NCBI GenBank assembly: GCA_028274465.1
Contig: CM051457.1
Coordinates: 49,136,362-49,200,361, forward strand
Origin: Plantago ovata
Lineage: Eukaryota; Streptophyta; Magnoliopsida; Lamiales; Plantaginaceae
Reading direction: 5' to 3'
Length of the DNA stretch: 64,000 nt
In this document: positions 9,910 to 22,461 of the stretch, in pieces
Numbering within the stretch: the first letter of the stretch is position 1
Layout: each line of letters opens with the position of its first letter
Notes under the pieces: generated by a model
What the model was told of the DNA's origin: nothing
Seen by the model: only the letters and a program-made list of their open reading frames with translations
The model's database searches: none
Position numbers and translations under genes: made by a program

Positions 9910-12900
9910 AACTTGTATGATGCACAATATTCTCATTGTTGCTTGATCATCATCTCCATTCATATACCTTCTTCAGAAGGTCAAATAAAACATTTATCTC
10001 TTTCATAACATAACCAAACGTCATGTATGGTTACTCTTAATTTGCCATACTCAAACTTTAGGTTGAGTTTACATTTCCTTAGGCAATAATATTTGTAGGA
10101 ATCTCGAGAATATTATTCATAATTCTCTTGTTTCACTTGATAGTGAATACACTCAATATACTTATCAATTTTGTGATGCCATGTATGGATAGATAAGTAT
10201 AGAGATTCAATAGTATCAAAATTGAGTTCTTCAAGAACTTTTCTCATCGATTGATCCATGTTTGCCAACATGATGTCTCTATCCACTTGTCCTTCCGGGA
10301 CTAATTTCCAGTAGAGAGTAAATTCATTATCTCTCATAATTGTTCTTGGAACATATAAATTTCATTGTCAATTCAATGAATATTCATGTTTTATAACATG
10401 ATAACTCTAGTCTCTTCTAGGACGAGTTCTCAATTGATATTGATCATCATAGATCATATATATAGAAATTTCAATGTGTCAATTAAATGACGATTCATGT
10501 GCACCACAAATAATCAAAGGTGGTCACTTTAGAGTAAGATCATATGATAAATAATATGTATGCATGCATTATGAAACTTAAAAACTAGCATAGATGATGT
10601 AACAATGATATGAATGATGCATGACTTAGTATCTAGATGCACATGAAATTGACTCGATAATGCGACAGTACCATAGGGAATTTCGAGTTCATCAATAAAA
10701 TGGACATCAAGTCCATGAGCTCATTTTCTATCATCATTGTGTCGACATCAAATGGATTTACATGTAAGATCCCCTTTACATGTACAATAGTATACATCCA
10801 TTGAAAATCTGCATATGCTTATCTCGGTTCCATGTATACCGGTATAGCTTTTCAATAATAATCAAATCATTCTTGTTTGATTCAGTACTGATCATAGATA
10901 TCTGAATATATTATATGGAGGTACCTTTTCCATTCATATAAGCCATCTATTTATAAATAAAATATCAATTCTATTGTGGATCATTAAGATGTGCCTTCTT
11001 TACTCTTCTAGAGTACCAACTGCATTATCTTGCCATTTTATTTGTCATACTGGAACCATTCTCAACATACATTTTATAATTTAGTTCAAGTATGAACTTC
11101 AAATATGTGGGGATCAATGCATACGATGAATTTGTTTTGATCAGCTTGTCATGTTCTCCCTCCCCTAAGCTGGGAAAAACTAATTCAAGGATTAGTATTA
11201 TTGGGGCTCATAAGGATATTGATCATGCCCAGCTTAAATAATAATATAGTCATAATATGTGGACGTCTAGCCACATATATTCATTCTCATAAATGCATAG
11301 TGCAACATTGCTCATTTTGATCTCCATTAGCATGCTTAATCTCGATATTGTGTCTTGCCATTCAGATAATATTATTACAATACGAGAAAGCTTTCAACAC
11401 ATTTCACACAAGGAAACTTCAAGTTTCTCATAAACGGGTAATTTTGTACTCGGATGGCCATATTTGTCACATCTATGTCATTTTTCATGTCTTTATATGC
11501 GATATAGTCGCTTGTGCATGCATGCCAAACTTATAGTTTGCTCCAATTTACAAATGGTTAATTTCAATACAATGCTCGTACACAATATATGTTTGAATTT
11601 GGCCATAATGATGTGACATTATACGAGTCATTTTCTATGACATATTGGCAAGACAATACCCAACTTCTTCAGGAAGTGGGTCTAATTTGTGATCTTCTTG
11701 GCACAATTTTTCCAAGTAATTTATTGTACTCTTCACAACGATTACTCCCCTGAAACCTTTAATTATTCTCACAAGAATATTGGAATGAGTGGATACTTTA
11801 AAACTTTAGGAATATTGAAATCACTATACTCATGGATTTCTCTTTCACATGAGGTGAAAATAGCATCAATCACATTGGTGAATTACTTGTTGCACCATGT
11901 ATAAAATCTAAAAATTCACATTCACTTCAGGGAATGGAGATTGGATAAATTTGATATCAACTAATATGATAACTATGTGAATTCCTTTCTCACCATCGAG
12001 AGTATATGTGTGTCATCTTTCTTTCATTTTGAGAATATATATGATACTCAAGGATTTTCATTCATAAGAGATGCTCAATATTCAAGTAGCCTCATCAATT
12101 GATTTCTTGTATCACCAAAATAATACTTTCTCCAACTTCAAGTTGGCGAGATTGTTTATGATGTGCACACATCATGGCATCACATTACATGCCTTCGCAA
12201 TATTGTTTACGCATAGTGATGCAATCCAGGGGCTAATCACAAAAATTTTCTTCATCACATGAAGTGCATATTAACGCTATGATATATTCAAATCACTTAT
12301 GGTACATGGAATGTCCATAGTATGTAGTAACCATTTTCTTTCGAGATATAATATAGTCATCATGGCTACTGGCATAAACTCTAATAGCAATTCAGATGCC
12401 TAAATTTGAAAAGAAATCGTTGATGTACATGAGGTACATATCAGCCAACTGATCAATGATGGTTGTTGTTCCTTTTCAATGATCACATATCACAACATTT
12501 GTAATGTATTTGCAATCAGTTCAAGAATGTGATTTGTCATATCAACTTCGCATAAATTGGGCTATTAGGTCCAGAGACAAATCTTTACATCGATATATCA
12601 TAGCAACTTTCAAGTGCAATATTTATTTGATGTCTCATTCTAATAAATGGACAAAATTCATAAAGTATCAATAGTATATATTGAAAACCCCTTTATGGTT
12701 TAGGTATCCAATCGCTTCAGGAATTGGAGAAACATGATTTGTATCCATATGATATCTTTTTCACATCCATATGCCATAGAAACTTCAGGTACTATATTTC
12801 TTTGATGTGTCTCATTTCAAGAAATGTACCAATTTTACAATTGTCAATATTGTATCTTGCAACTCTTGATGGTTCAAGTATACCCAATCACTGAATCGAA

Positions 12901-14184
12901 ACCGTTAGATATCATGGGATAAAGATCAAAGAATGCAAATTGATAGAAATAAATAAATTTCCACTTATCTTTGATGTAACTTATCCATGGTTTTTGCTCA
13001 TCCGTAAGAATTTGAGCAGTAATCCTCCATATCCATTTTATAAACTCTTCAATCCTTGAGACTCGAGGCAACCCTTTTGATATTAATTTTGGTTGCCGCT
13101 ACATGGTAGAAATTCAGCTCAAGTCCTTGCACAAACATCAAAACAAACATAACTTAAAGTAACATTGAGCCAAAAACTTGGTCCAGGAATAGAATCAACA
13201 TAATTTCACTACTTAGAGATACCAAAACAATTGCAACATCGAGCCAAAACCAAAACAATTATAGATTAGAAATTGGCCTAACACTCTGAAGTATATAATT
13301 AATGCATTATCACCATGAATAAGTCATGACTATTAGTAAACATATCCATGCTTTAATAAAGCTAACATATCAGGGGTTCAAGAATTTAGTATAGGATAAC
13401 TTGACTACAACACAATGTGCTCCTCCATGCTTTTTTTCTTTCAGATGAAGATAGGACATAAAACATAGATTTAAAATATGCAAGGTGCAGCGAGGGCCAA
13501 AATACAGAACATGCAAGGTGCAGCTGAATTTCAACTTTATGACCTTACTTTCTCGTTGCTCCGAAATTGGACAACATTATCTCTCTATAGAGACATTATT
13601 CTGATAGCTAGGAACACACAAGCAACTAAAACAACCAAATACAGAACAGATTCCAATCAGATCAAACAATGCATTACCAAGTCAAATCTTTATCATCATA
13701 AGAAAGCTGTAGCAATACCAAGCATTGTCCAATTTTATTGCAAGGAGAAACAAACAAAAGATAACAAGAAACGTCAAGTATAAAATACTACTAGAAGTTT
13801 GTCTTTGAGCTCTAGAATAGTAATTACGCAAATGAAAACTAATGGAGAATTTGAGCTCTAGGATGAAAAACCATGCTCCCCTTCGACAAGGTGTTATACA
13901 GAACACAAAATCTCAAGGCAATCAATCAATTAATCACGAGGTATACATCCAACTCATATGTTCCACTAATCATACATTTTTGTCAATTAATATTCCATGC
14001 CAAATGAGTAACATTTACACATACTCCATATTTTTCGTGTCTCATTGATTATTAGCAATACGTTTGTAGTACAGTACGTCACATATGAATTAAAAAAAAT
14101 CAGTTTGCACCAACTGTCATTTAAATTGAGGGTAGAGTACTTATCTCATAGGAATTCTCATCAAAATATGTGAGAATCAGGAAG
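9910..14184. other. N1 non-coding interior
   Basis: AT-rich, with partial repeats around 12600-12900 where a TTCAGGAATTGGAGAA-like word and neighbouring text recur. No open frame resembles a retroelement or host protein. I see nothing else in it. Confidence 0.5.
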
Positions 14185-14480
14185 CTTCTCCACCGGCGGT
14201 GCAAGGCGTAGGCTCATCATCGTTATACCACAGGCAGAGGCTTAGTCTCATCATCCGCCCATCTCGACGTCCTTTTATTCACTACGGTTCCATCTGCAGC
14301 GCATCCGTCTGGAAATCTCCTCCTCGCCGCCGGAGTTTTCCCTGTCGTACTGGCCGTGTTGGTACGGCTGTTTTCGGAGAGTAGAGGCTTGGGGAAATCG
14401 GAAGGATCAAGGGATTTCTTGCGGTACGGTCCCGGCGACGATCTATCGAAAATTCAGAGCGAAATTGATAATGGATATGG
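14185..14480. other. GC-rich patch inside N1, possible captured host fragment
   Basis: Base composition changes sharply from the AT-rich surroundings, with CCGCCGG-type runs resembling a plant 5' exon or leader. No protein match can be claimed in any frame. Confidence 0.35.
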
Positions 14481-14589
14481 CTTTGGGAGGAAATTGTTTG
14501 TGTGAGGCACTGTGTGTTTGATTGATGGAATACGGATGGATGAGTTTGTGAAAAGGTAGAAACTCAATGTGAGATTCGTGCTGATAACG

Positions 14590-14806
14590 TTTCAGAAGAT
14601 AAAGACTTTAAAGACTTAGAGGAGAGGGGAGAATATCATTGTATTATCAAGTATCCATCAATGTACAAGTTCAAGCCCTATTTATAGGGAACTCTCCATA
14701 ACCAAATGAGTTTTGTAACTCTCACTTTACATAATGATACAATAAAGTACAGTACTAAATGTAGTATAGGAAGAGTCATGAACTCATGGCATTTATATTT
14801 ATAACA
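14590..14806 (-). repeat. N1 5' LTR (217 bp)
   Basis: Same length as the left copy. The presumed primer-binding region lies at its left edge, which makes it the 5' LTR on the minus strand. Confidence 0.85.
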
Positions 14807-14866
14807 CTCACAACACACACTAAAAATTGAAAAACAATTCTAATGATGGCGTAACCCCCCTCCCCA

Positions 14867-14888
14867 AACCTATTCGAGAGAATAGGTT
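14867..14888. repeat. Conserved hairpin of the E family (E1 copy 2)
   Basis: Arms AACCTATTC and GAATAGGTT with loop GAGA, followed by the E1 sequence resuming after N1. Confidence 0.8.
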
Positions 14889-15568
14889 GCAAACAAAGGA
14901 TCACACAATCTCACACTACCTTCTTCCTAGGCATTTAGCAATCTCAAAGCAAGGTGGAGACTTGTTGCCTCTTAGGTACATAATTACTCGGGAAAACAAC
15001 CATAAGATCCTAACATGCATCATCCTATTATAAAGGCCTCCGTGAACCGCAGTAGAGAAAACACCACTAAGTGATGTCGAGACTACCAAGATTAACTAAG
15101 TGCAATACATAAATGTGACAAGCCAAGCGAGAAAAACCTCAAACATATTCATAGAGATGAAGCATATGATTAATGTCATAATTAGTTAATCTACCCAATA
15201 AAAAAGTTCAAAAAATTTGGCAATAAACTCCACAAAAAACATGCAAGACTATCCTAGGATGAATGTAGTGTATGCAACTAAATACTAAGAAAGCGGTAAA
15301 CGTGCAAATGCAAACAAAAACAAGATACCATACTCAACATCACAAAGCCAAACAATACTTAACATCATGGTTCACATCCCATCCCCCTCATGAAACTTAA
15401 GCTAGTCCCTAGCAAAAGAGAATGAGTAAATAAATAGTGATACTAGATGTTACCGAACGGTTTGGCCTCGGTCGGCTGAGAGCGGACATGTGAAAAGACT
15501 AATTATCGGGATTGAAATCTCCATAATAGTCCCTCCACATGTTAGACAGGAGATCATTACCACTAATG

Positions 15569-16450
15569 TTATCCATTATCAAATGGAAACGAATCTTGTG
15601 CATCCGTTCCATTACTCCTCACATCTTGGGAACCATCCTTGGCTCCTCTCCGTATCTGCTCAAGCAAGTCCACGATTCCCTGAAAACTAAAATTAACAAA
15701 ACCAAGAAAAACAAAATCTAAAAAATAACTAAGGGAATCAGATGGAAAATAAAAAGAGTAAAGAGGATCAAAACTCCTTTGGGACTCATAGGTGGGTGCA
15801 TGGACCAGAACGTAGGAGTCAAGATTAAGAGTATCTGTCGCAATTGATTCAAAGACACAAAAATCTTCAGGGGTTTGCTCCTCGACCTCAACACAACTCA
15901 CGCCATCACCTTCTGACTCAAGTGAAGCAATGGATTCAGTTGTCACTTCCTCCATGACTTCCTCTTGACCGACAACCTCGACATCCGCAAGTAAGGACGT
16001 GGAATCCAAGCTAAGCACTGAGGAGACTTCATCAGTGGATTCTCCTCAACATTCCTCTTCATCGGCAATGTCGATTTCTGGTGGCTGACTACTAAAGCGA
16101 GACGTCCATGCCCTTGACCCGGGAGGTGAGTCCCTATCCCAATGCTTCAGAAACTTGCTGGTTACTTCACCCCAAGTGCGCAACGATTTTTCCGGCGGGA
16201 TTCTGAGCCATCTTCGAGCGTACCCTTTCAAGGCTCCCATAAATCCTCTCATACAAAGTTGCTCATGTGATAAAATAACCCCCCCCTCATTCTCACGAGG
16301 TATCCTCAACACTCCTTCCTCGTACATGTCTAAGAACCCTCTTGGATCATCACCCATTGAAAATGTGGAGAGAATGGAGTAGTACGAAGGATCAAAGTCA
16401 TAATTCCTGCAATCGTCAGCCAATGTTATGCAAGGCCCACGAGGCATCAC
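15569..16450 (-). pseudogene. E1 truncated gag, interrupted by one stop
   Basis: The frame encodes the same protein as the E3 gag (26745-25867): a Gag core ending in RTWGEVTSKFLKHWD, then a long acidic tail and a Phe-rich stretch. TGA at 16046-16048 interrupts it where E3 reads Gly. The segment before residue 1 is also shifted relative to E4 (two bases missing near 16453), so the original start is out of frame. The protein is only the N-terminal part of a normal Gag, without zinc knuckle. Confidence 0.8.
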
Positions 16451-16782
16451 ATCGGGGCAACGGAGGTTGACTCATCCTTTCTTATGACTAGTTTTTGCAC
16501 ACGAGGAAACAAGAAACCAAGGAGCAGAATCCACAAAAGAAAAACAAAAATTTGCAAAGAAAAACACAAAGAGTGCAAACAAACACAAGGTAATCAAGAA
16601 CTTCGAGAGCACAAGCACGCAAGGTAACCGAGATCAGATTAGATGAATTTTCTGAAAAAGATAGGGGGAAGAAATAGGGTAAGAAAGTGAGATTTTCTGA
16701 GAGCAAACCCCCAGAGCATGTTCTTCTGCAGGGAACTGAATGCTGAAAATACATAAAAGCTAAACAGAAAAAAGGAGTATAG

Positions 16783-16800
16783 TCCCCGGCAACGGTGCCA
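16783..16800 (-). promoter_or_regulatory. E1 primer-binding site, tRNA-Asp type
   Basis: The minus strand reads TGGCACCGTTGCCGGGGA, complementary to the 3' end of plant tRNA-Asp(GTC) with one mismatch. It lies three bases inside the LTR. Confidence 0.9.
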
Positions 16801-16803
16801 ATT

Positions 16804-18011
16804 TGAGGAACCGGAATTTGTCAGATTCTAATTAATCAAATAAATTTGTATTTAGCCAAAGGCAATTCACAACTACAACGAAAACCGTAGTGTAGCAGTA
16901 AAATAACCTCGAGTGTCGATCTCTAAGGACTATAACTAGCTTTATCTAATCTAACTTAAAAATATAAAATCAACAAACTACTTAGCAAAGGTTTTTCTTA
17001 TCAGATAATGGAGGTTGGTGATAATATCATCATTCAAAGCATAGCAGGTTAATAATCATGTATAAAGTACCCAATTGTTTTGCATGGAGATATTTGATCA
17101 ATGAATTGTCCAATTGTGTTCGTTATAATTCAACACTACGAAGATAGAGGTTTTAGATAGATCAAAGAAATAAAGCAATAACTCAAAGTCTCATCAACAT
17201 AATTATTAACCCTTCGCTAAGAAATCACATACTATCACCAACGATAAATTTAGCTACTCATAGATGTCATGCAATCAACAGAAATCATAGCAAGATTGAA
17301 TGAAAACATGTTGAAAGATAAATAAATATAAATAGAAAAACTGTAAGATACAATGTTACCGAAGGTTGTCAATCTCCGAAGAATCGCGATCTTACAAGCT
17401 CCAAAACGATAAGAAAAAGTATCTCCTAAGCTAAGAATCCCCAGAACAGGCTCTGGAGAATTTCTACCTAAAACTAATGAGAAAGGTGAGAGAAAAGGTC
17501 TGGAAAAGTATGAAAAACGGAGAAAACTGAGCAACTATATATAGGCATTCGGCAGGTGTGGGGCGAGTCGCCCCACACACCGGGCGAATCGCCCCACACA
17601 CCAGGCAAATCGCCTGGTGTGGGGCGGTTCGCCCCACGTCCCGGGCGAATCGCCCAAGACCTCCAGTCGGCTATTGACGCGTTTTCGACGCGTTTTTGGA
17701 TTTCTTTTCCTTTTCGGACTCCGTTTTTGCCTTCTAGTGACCTTTTAGCCTTCAGACTCGACCCCTAGACTTCAAATCCTATCTGGAATCTTTTAGATAC
17801 AACAAAAAGGCCTTCGGAACACCAATTCCTCTTCCACTTCAATATAGTTCCCGGAAAACCTCGTTTTTCACTCAAAACCTATAAAATACAAACTAAAGGG
17901 AAACGTGTCACTATTCTAATAAAATGCACTAAAATATAGCTAAATTAACATAGAGGATAGCTAATTTGGTGAAAAAAGACTCGAATGAAAGTGTAAAATA
18001 CACGTTCATCA
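16804..18011 (-). repeat. E1 5' LTR (1,208 bp)
   Basis: Pairs with 7024-8213. TATA box at 17535-17544 (minus), with a GC-palindrome cluster at 17554-17658 containing about five arms, slightly larger than in the 3' LTR. Confidence 0.9.
17554..17658. promoter_or_regulatory. GC-palindrome cluster in the E1 5' LTR promoter
   Basis: Repeated GGGCGA(A/G)TCGCCC-type units alternating with CCACACACC spacers, immediately upstream of the TATA box. Confidence 0.7.
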
Positions 18012-18235
18012 AATCTTCCAGCTTGAATGACTGTTATATGCGAATTTTTCTTAACTTATACAGCACATAGGAAGAACAAGTTATTTGATGCATGAAGTAC
18101 TTGAACGTTTGCATAGAGATCTAAGATCATGAATTGTCCAATGTGTTCCGTTCAATTCAACACTACGAAGATAGGGGGCTTAGATAGATCAGAGAAATAA
18201 AGCAATAAGTCAAGTCTTAATCGTGTTACAGCCAA

Positions 18236-19411
18236 TCATGAATGTGTATTTTACACTTTCATTCGAGTCTTGTTCACCTAATTTAGCTATCCTCTATGTT
18301 AATTTAGCTATATTTTAGTACATTTTATTAGAATAGTGTCACGTTTCCCTTTAGATTTTATTTTACAGGTTTTGGTTGAAATTCGGAGATTTACGGGCAT
18401 TTATATTGAAGTCTACAAGGAATTGGTGTTCCAGAAGCATATTTGGAGTATCTGAAGGTTTCCGGATACGATTTGGAGTCTAGGGGCCGAATCTGGAGGT
18501 TAGAAGGCTACTAGAAGTCATAAACCGAGTCCGAAAAGGTGAAGAAATCCAAAACCGCGTCGAAAATGTGAAAATTCCGCGTTTACACTGTGGGGCGAAC
18601 CGCCCCATCACCGGGCGAACCGCCCCAGAGGAAATTCGGGCCTATATATAGTTGCGAGTTTTCTCTCCGAAAATCATATCTTTCCAAGCCTACTTTCTCA
18701 CCTCTCTCTATAGTTTTAGGTAGGGACTTCCCGGGGCCTGTCCTGGGAGTTCCATAGCTTAGGGGATACTTTTTCATAGCAGATTGGAGCGCGTAGGATC
18801 GCAATCATCCGGAGATTGACAACCTTCGGTAACTTTGTATCTTACAACTTTTATCTACTTATTTTATATTATTTCAATATGTTTTCTTCTATGATTGCTA
18901 TTGATTGCATGCCTATGAGTAGCTAAATTTATCGTTGGTGGTAGTATGTGAATTCTTAGCGAGGGAAGATAATTATGCACACATGGACACTTGTCAACCA
19001 ATCAGACCAATTATCTTCGTAGTGTTGAATAATTACGGAACACATTAGGACGTTAGTTGTTGATGAGTCAGACCCATACTATCTTCTTAGTGCTTAATAC
19101 TTGCAACAGGACACAAGATTGATTCAAAGATCTCTATGCAAGACCGAGGAATTTATGCATGGTTATCGACCCATTATGTTAAGAAGGACCATACTATCAC
19201 CAACCTCCATTATCTGCTTGAAAACCCCTATTGCTTTCTATTTGCTGTTTTATAATCTTAATTAGATTTTATAAAGCTAGTATAGTCCTGAGAGAACGAC
19301 ACTCGAGTCATTCTACTACTACACTACTGTTTTCGTTGTAGTTGTGGATTGCCTTTGGCTAAATAACAAATTTATTTGACTGAACCGGACCTGACAAACT
19401 CGCGTTCATCA
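18236..19411 (+). repeat. E2 5' LTR
   Basis: Starts at (T)GAATGTGTATTTTACAC and ends GTTCATCA before the primer site. TATA box at 18642-18651, with palindrome cluster 18588-18629 upstream. It lacks a 95-bp stretch present in the 3' LTR at 23178-23275. Confidence 0.85.
18588..18629. promoter_or_regulatory. GC-palindrome pair upstream of the E2 5' LTR TATA box
   Basis: Two GGGCGAACCGCCC units; the 3' LTR has only one (22815-22834). Confidence 0.7.
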
Positions 19412-19414
19412 AAT

Positions 19415-19432
19415 TGGCGCCGCTGCCGGGGA
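19415..19432 (+). promoter_or_regulatory. E2 primer-binding site, tRNA-Asp type
   Basis: TGGCGCCGCTGCCGGGGA, one mismatch to the tRNA-Asp(GTC) 3' end complement, three bases after the LTR. Confidence 0.9.
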
Positions 19433-19684
19433 CTATACTCCTTTTTCTATTTAATTTGTTTATATTTTCAGCATTCAACCCCCAGAACAGCTCTTGGATT
19501 GTCTCTCAAAAATTTCACCTTCTTACCCTATTTCTTTCCTCCTATCTTCTTCAGTAAATTCATCTAATCTGATCTTGGTTACCTTGCGTGTTTGTGCTCT
19601 CGGAATTTTTGGTGATTTTGTGTTTGATTACGCTAATAGAACTAACTTTTAGTTTTGAGTTACTCTTACTACAGACATACAGGT

Positions 19685-21010
19685 ATGATGTCCATGCGCG
19701 CTCGCATGACACACCAATTCTCGCAGGTGAGGAGAGGATCTTCCATATACCTGGAAGACGAGTTAAGGAGGTATGAGGTGACGGAGTCCATGGTGAGGTA
19801 CTTACCGAGGTACGAAGATGGAGTAGGGATGGACCCATGGAGTTTCATTCGATCCTATGAGGAGGAAATAGAAAGAATTCCAGCAGAAGGGTTTACTAAG
19901 GACCAATTATGCAGGAAACTATTTTCTTTTGCTCTTGGGTATGAGCCGAGGCGTTGGATTGCAAGGTTTGAACCAGGATCGCTGAAAACTTGGGGCCAAG
20001 TAGTAGAGGAGTTCTTGGCGCGGTTCATGCCTTATCATGAGACGATTGCCTTACGTGATAGGATCCAATATTTCGAGCAAGGAGAGTATGAGCAGTTTTG
20101 TGACGCCTACGAACGTTTTGAGATGTATAAACGTGAGTGCCCCCATTATCGTTTCGAAGATGGGGAGTTGATTTGGTGCTTCGTTGGTGGACTTCGTGAA
20201 GAGGAACGACTTAGAGTGGATCAGTTGAGCGGCGGTCTGGGAGAATGTACGGTCGACGAGGCAGAAGAAGTCCTCCGTAAGTACGCCAGAGGTTCAACAC
20301 AATCCGATGAGGTCATACCAATTTACATCACCGCAAAGGAAGTAGATCGAGGTGAAGCAGGAAGCTCATCCGAGGAATATTTTGAAACCGAAGAAATCAG
20401 TGAGGAAGATGCACATGCCGAGCAAGTTGAAGATGACCTTCGTATAGCAAAAGTTGTTGAAGAAGTTGAAGTAACTGAGCATCTTACGAAAGAATTCAGC
20501 TTGTTGAATTGTGATGAAGTAGAAGAGGTTCGAGAACTTGAAGAGGAGAAAGGATTGGAAGGCGACGCCCCCCTGGAGGTGGGGGGCGAGTCGCACAGCA
20601 TGGGGGGAGAACCGCCTCCCATGACCAGTGAGCTGGACGACCCCAGCTCCCCTGTTTCTTTACTCCCAGACATTCGCATCAACCCAAAACCACTTCCTCC
20701 CGTTACTACTGAGGTTCTTAAGTACAAAGAGGTGAATCTACTTCTCCGAGGTGGAAAGCTTGACAAGCAAGATACACAGGAGCCACCACTAAACAAGCAC
20801 CTCGATGAAGTCAAAGTGAATGTCCTCCTATTGATGAAGTCCTTATTGGATATGCCTGCAAAGCAAACCAGTCCATTCACCATGGTGAGATCTTTGAAGC
20901 TTCCTAGGTCTCTTTGCTACATCGGACCAAGAGAATGGCGGCCACCGTGGGGAGGTACTCTTGAGTCCATCCTTGAATACTCAGCCGACCGAGGCCAAAC
21001 CGTTCGGTAA
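19685..21010 (+). CDS. Retrotransposon Gag of E2 (441 aa)
   Basis: The first ATG of the open frame is at 19685; upstream codons carry none. The protein has a Retrotrans_gag core: FALGYEPRRWI, then SLKTWGQVVEEFLARF near residues 100-115, then a helical segment with YEQFCDAYERF. A very acidic middle part and a C-terminal Pro-rich region follow; no CCHC knuckle is visible. It is longer than the 290-residue Gag of E1, E3 and E4, whose sequence diverges right after the EFL/KFL helix. Bases 20573-20625, in the acidic part, contain the GC-palindrome words found in the LTRs. Known family role: capsid assembly and RNA packaging. It is the only protein of E2 and is open, so it may still be made. Confidence 0.85.
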   Translation: MMSMRARMTHQFSQVRRGSSIYLEDELRRYEVTESMVRYLPRYEDGVGMDPWSFIRSYEEEIERIPAEGFTKDQLCRKLFSFALGYEPRRWIARFEPGSLKTWGQVVEEFLARFMPYHETIALRDRIQYFEQGEYEQFCDAYERFEMYKRECPHYRFEDGELIWCFVGGLREEERLRVDQLSGGLGECTVDEAEEVLRKYARGSTQSDEVIPIYITAKEVDRGEAGSSSEEYFETEEISEEDAHAEQVEDDLRIAKVVEEVEVTEHLTKEFSLLNCDEVEEVRELEEEKGLEGDAPLEVGGESHSMGGEPPPMTSELDDPSSPVSLLPDIRINPKPLPPVTTEVLKYKEVNLLLRGGKLDKQDTQEPPLNKHLDEVKVNVLLLMKSLLDMPAKQTSPFTMVRSLKLPRSLCYIGPREWRPPWGGTLESILEYSADRGQTVR

Positions 21011-22461
21011 CATCTAGTATCACTTTTTATTTACTCATTCTCTTTTGCTAGGGACTAGCTTAAGTTTCATGAGGGGGATGGGATGTGAACCATGATGTTA
21101 AGTATTGTTTGGCTTTGTGATGTTGAGTAGGATAGTCTTGTTTTTTTTTTAATTGCATTTGCACGTTTACTGCTTTCCTAGGATAGTCTTGCATGTTTTA
21201 TATGGAGTTTTATCGCCGAATTTTTTGAACTTTTTTATTGGGTAGATCAACCAACTATGCCATTAATCGTATGCTTCATCTCTATGAATTTGTTTGAGAT
21301 TTTTCTCGCTTGGCTTGTCACATTTATGTTTGCACTTAGTTAAGCTTGGTAGTCTCGTCATCACTTAGTGGTGTTTTCTCTAATGCGGTTCACGAAGGCC
21401 TTTATAATAGGATGATGCATGTTAGGGTCTTATGGTTGTTTTCCCGAGTAATTATGTACCTAAGAGGCAACAAGTCTTCACCATGCTTTGAGATTGCTAA
21501 ATGCCTAGGAAGGAGGTAGTGTGAGGTTGTGTGATCCTTTGTTTATAACCTATTCTTCCGAATAGGTTTGGGGAGGGGGTTACACCATCATAGACTTGTT
21601 TCTGTTTTTCATTTTTCGTATCGTGAGTTTATTTTCCTTTTCCGTAAATTTAGTACTCCAACCTATTCTTTCGAATAGGTTTGGGAAAGTCGTGTGAGTC
21701 ATTTTGTTTCTCTCTTTGTTATGCTACTGCTGGCTAGAAAAAAATCAGAAAAAAAGAAAGAAAAATTCCAGAAAAAAAGAGAAAAAGAAAAGAGGAAAAA
21801 ACAAAGGAAGACCCTAAAAAAAAAAAAAGCAAAGAAGGGTCCAAAAAAGAAAAGCCAAATTGCAGTTTAGCAAAGTTTTGAGTCTTTTCCATTTTTCGTA
21901 TTGTTCGTAATCGTGTTTTTCTATTTTTTATCTTTCTTGTCTTGAGTGTCATCTGTTCTAGACCACCCTCGTCCTGCCATTCAGGAAGTGGTGAATAGCT
22001 TAAGACTTTACTTGAGAGATGGGTAGAATAGGGGAGTGTTATCTTTTATAGGGATCCCTCCTTCGTTTGATGAGAGCCAGTACTGGTTCGACCTCTTTTG
22101 AGGGAAAGTCTTAACATGGTGGAACAGCAGTAAGTCCTCAGTTTCATAGGCACGGGGCAACCATTCGTATCTTAGCATGCATCATTACGTCGTCACTGAC
22201 TAGGTCCAGGTAGAGAATGTTACAAGAGACTATCTTGTCTTGACATAAGTGCTTATGTGGATGTGTATAAGTCAATCGAGGTATTCTTCAACCTATATTC
22301 ATGCTTTGATTTATATGGTTTTTGTTCATATGTTATTTGATAGATTCAGTAATTTAGTTCATCTTATTTGGCATGAAACTCCATTTTTGTATCTTGCATG
22401 TTTTTTGTATTAGAGTTAGCTTAGTTGCTTGAGGACAAGCAAAGGTTCGGTTTGGGGAGTT
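21011..22461 (+). other. E2 non-coding 3' region
   Basis: No gene. It holds two hairpins (21547-21568 and 21660-21681), an A-rich tract (21735-21850) and a block around 22140-22310 conserved in E1, E3 and E4. It ends in the polypurine tract AAAGGTTCGGTTTGGGGAGT before the LTR. Confidence 0.75.

Larger units (their letters stand above)
9057..14806 (-). mobile_element. N1: non-autonomous LTR retrotransposon nested in E1
   Basis: Two 217-bp direct repeats (9057-9273 and 14590-14806) bound the element, and CTCAC is duplicated at 9052-9056 and 14807-14811. The uninterrupted site is seen in E3 near 24830. On the minus strand the LTR starts TGTTATAA and is preceded at the left copy by a purine tract AAGGGGAG; CGTTATCAGCACG lies just inside the right LTR, where a primer site should be. 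The 5.3-kb interior is AT-rich with no RT, integrase or gag that I can recognise. It has two copies of an 80-bp segment (9321-9394 and 9834-9909) and a short GC-rich patch near the primer site. Confidence 0.85.
7024..18011 (-). mobile_element. E1: gag-only Athila-type LTR retrotransposon
   Basis: Complete element with a 5-bp target duplication AATCT at 7019-7023 and 18012-18016. Ends are TGATGAAC/GTTCATCA (5' LTR end degraded to TGAGGAAC). The order on the minus strand is 5' LTR 16804-18011, primer site, gag remnant 16450-15569, long non-coding region, polypurine tract just right of 8213, 3' LTR 7024-8213. No protease, RT or integrase is present, so it is non-autonomous (TR-GAG-like). The non-coding part is interrupted by N1 (9057-14806). 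Assignment to the Athila group rests on the tRNA-Asp primer site and LTR-gag layout, not on a pol gene. Confidence 0.9.

Noticed and set aside
20323..20883. Ser-rich 186-codon frame antisense to E2 gag
   Set aside because: Shadow of the acidic gag region; Ser codons arise from complementing Glu/Asp codons.
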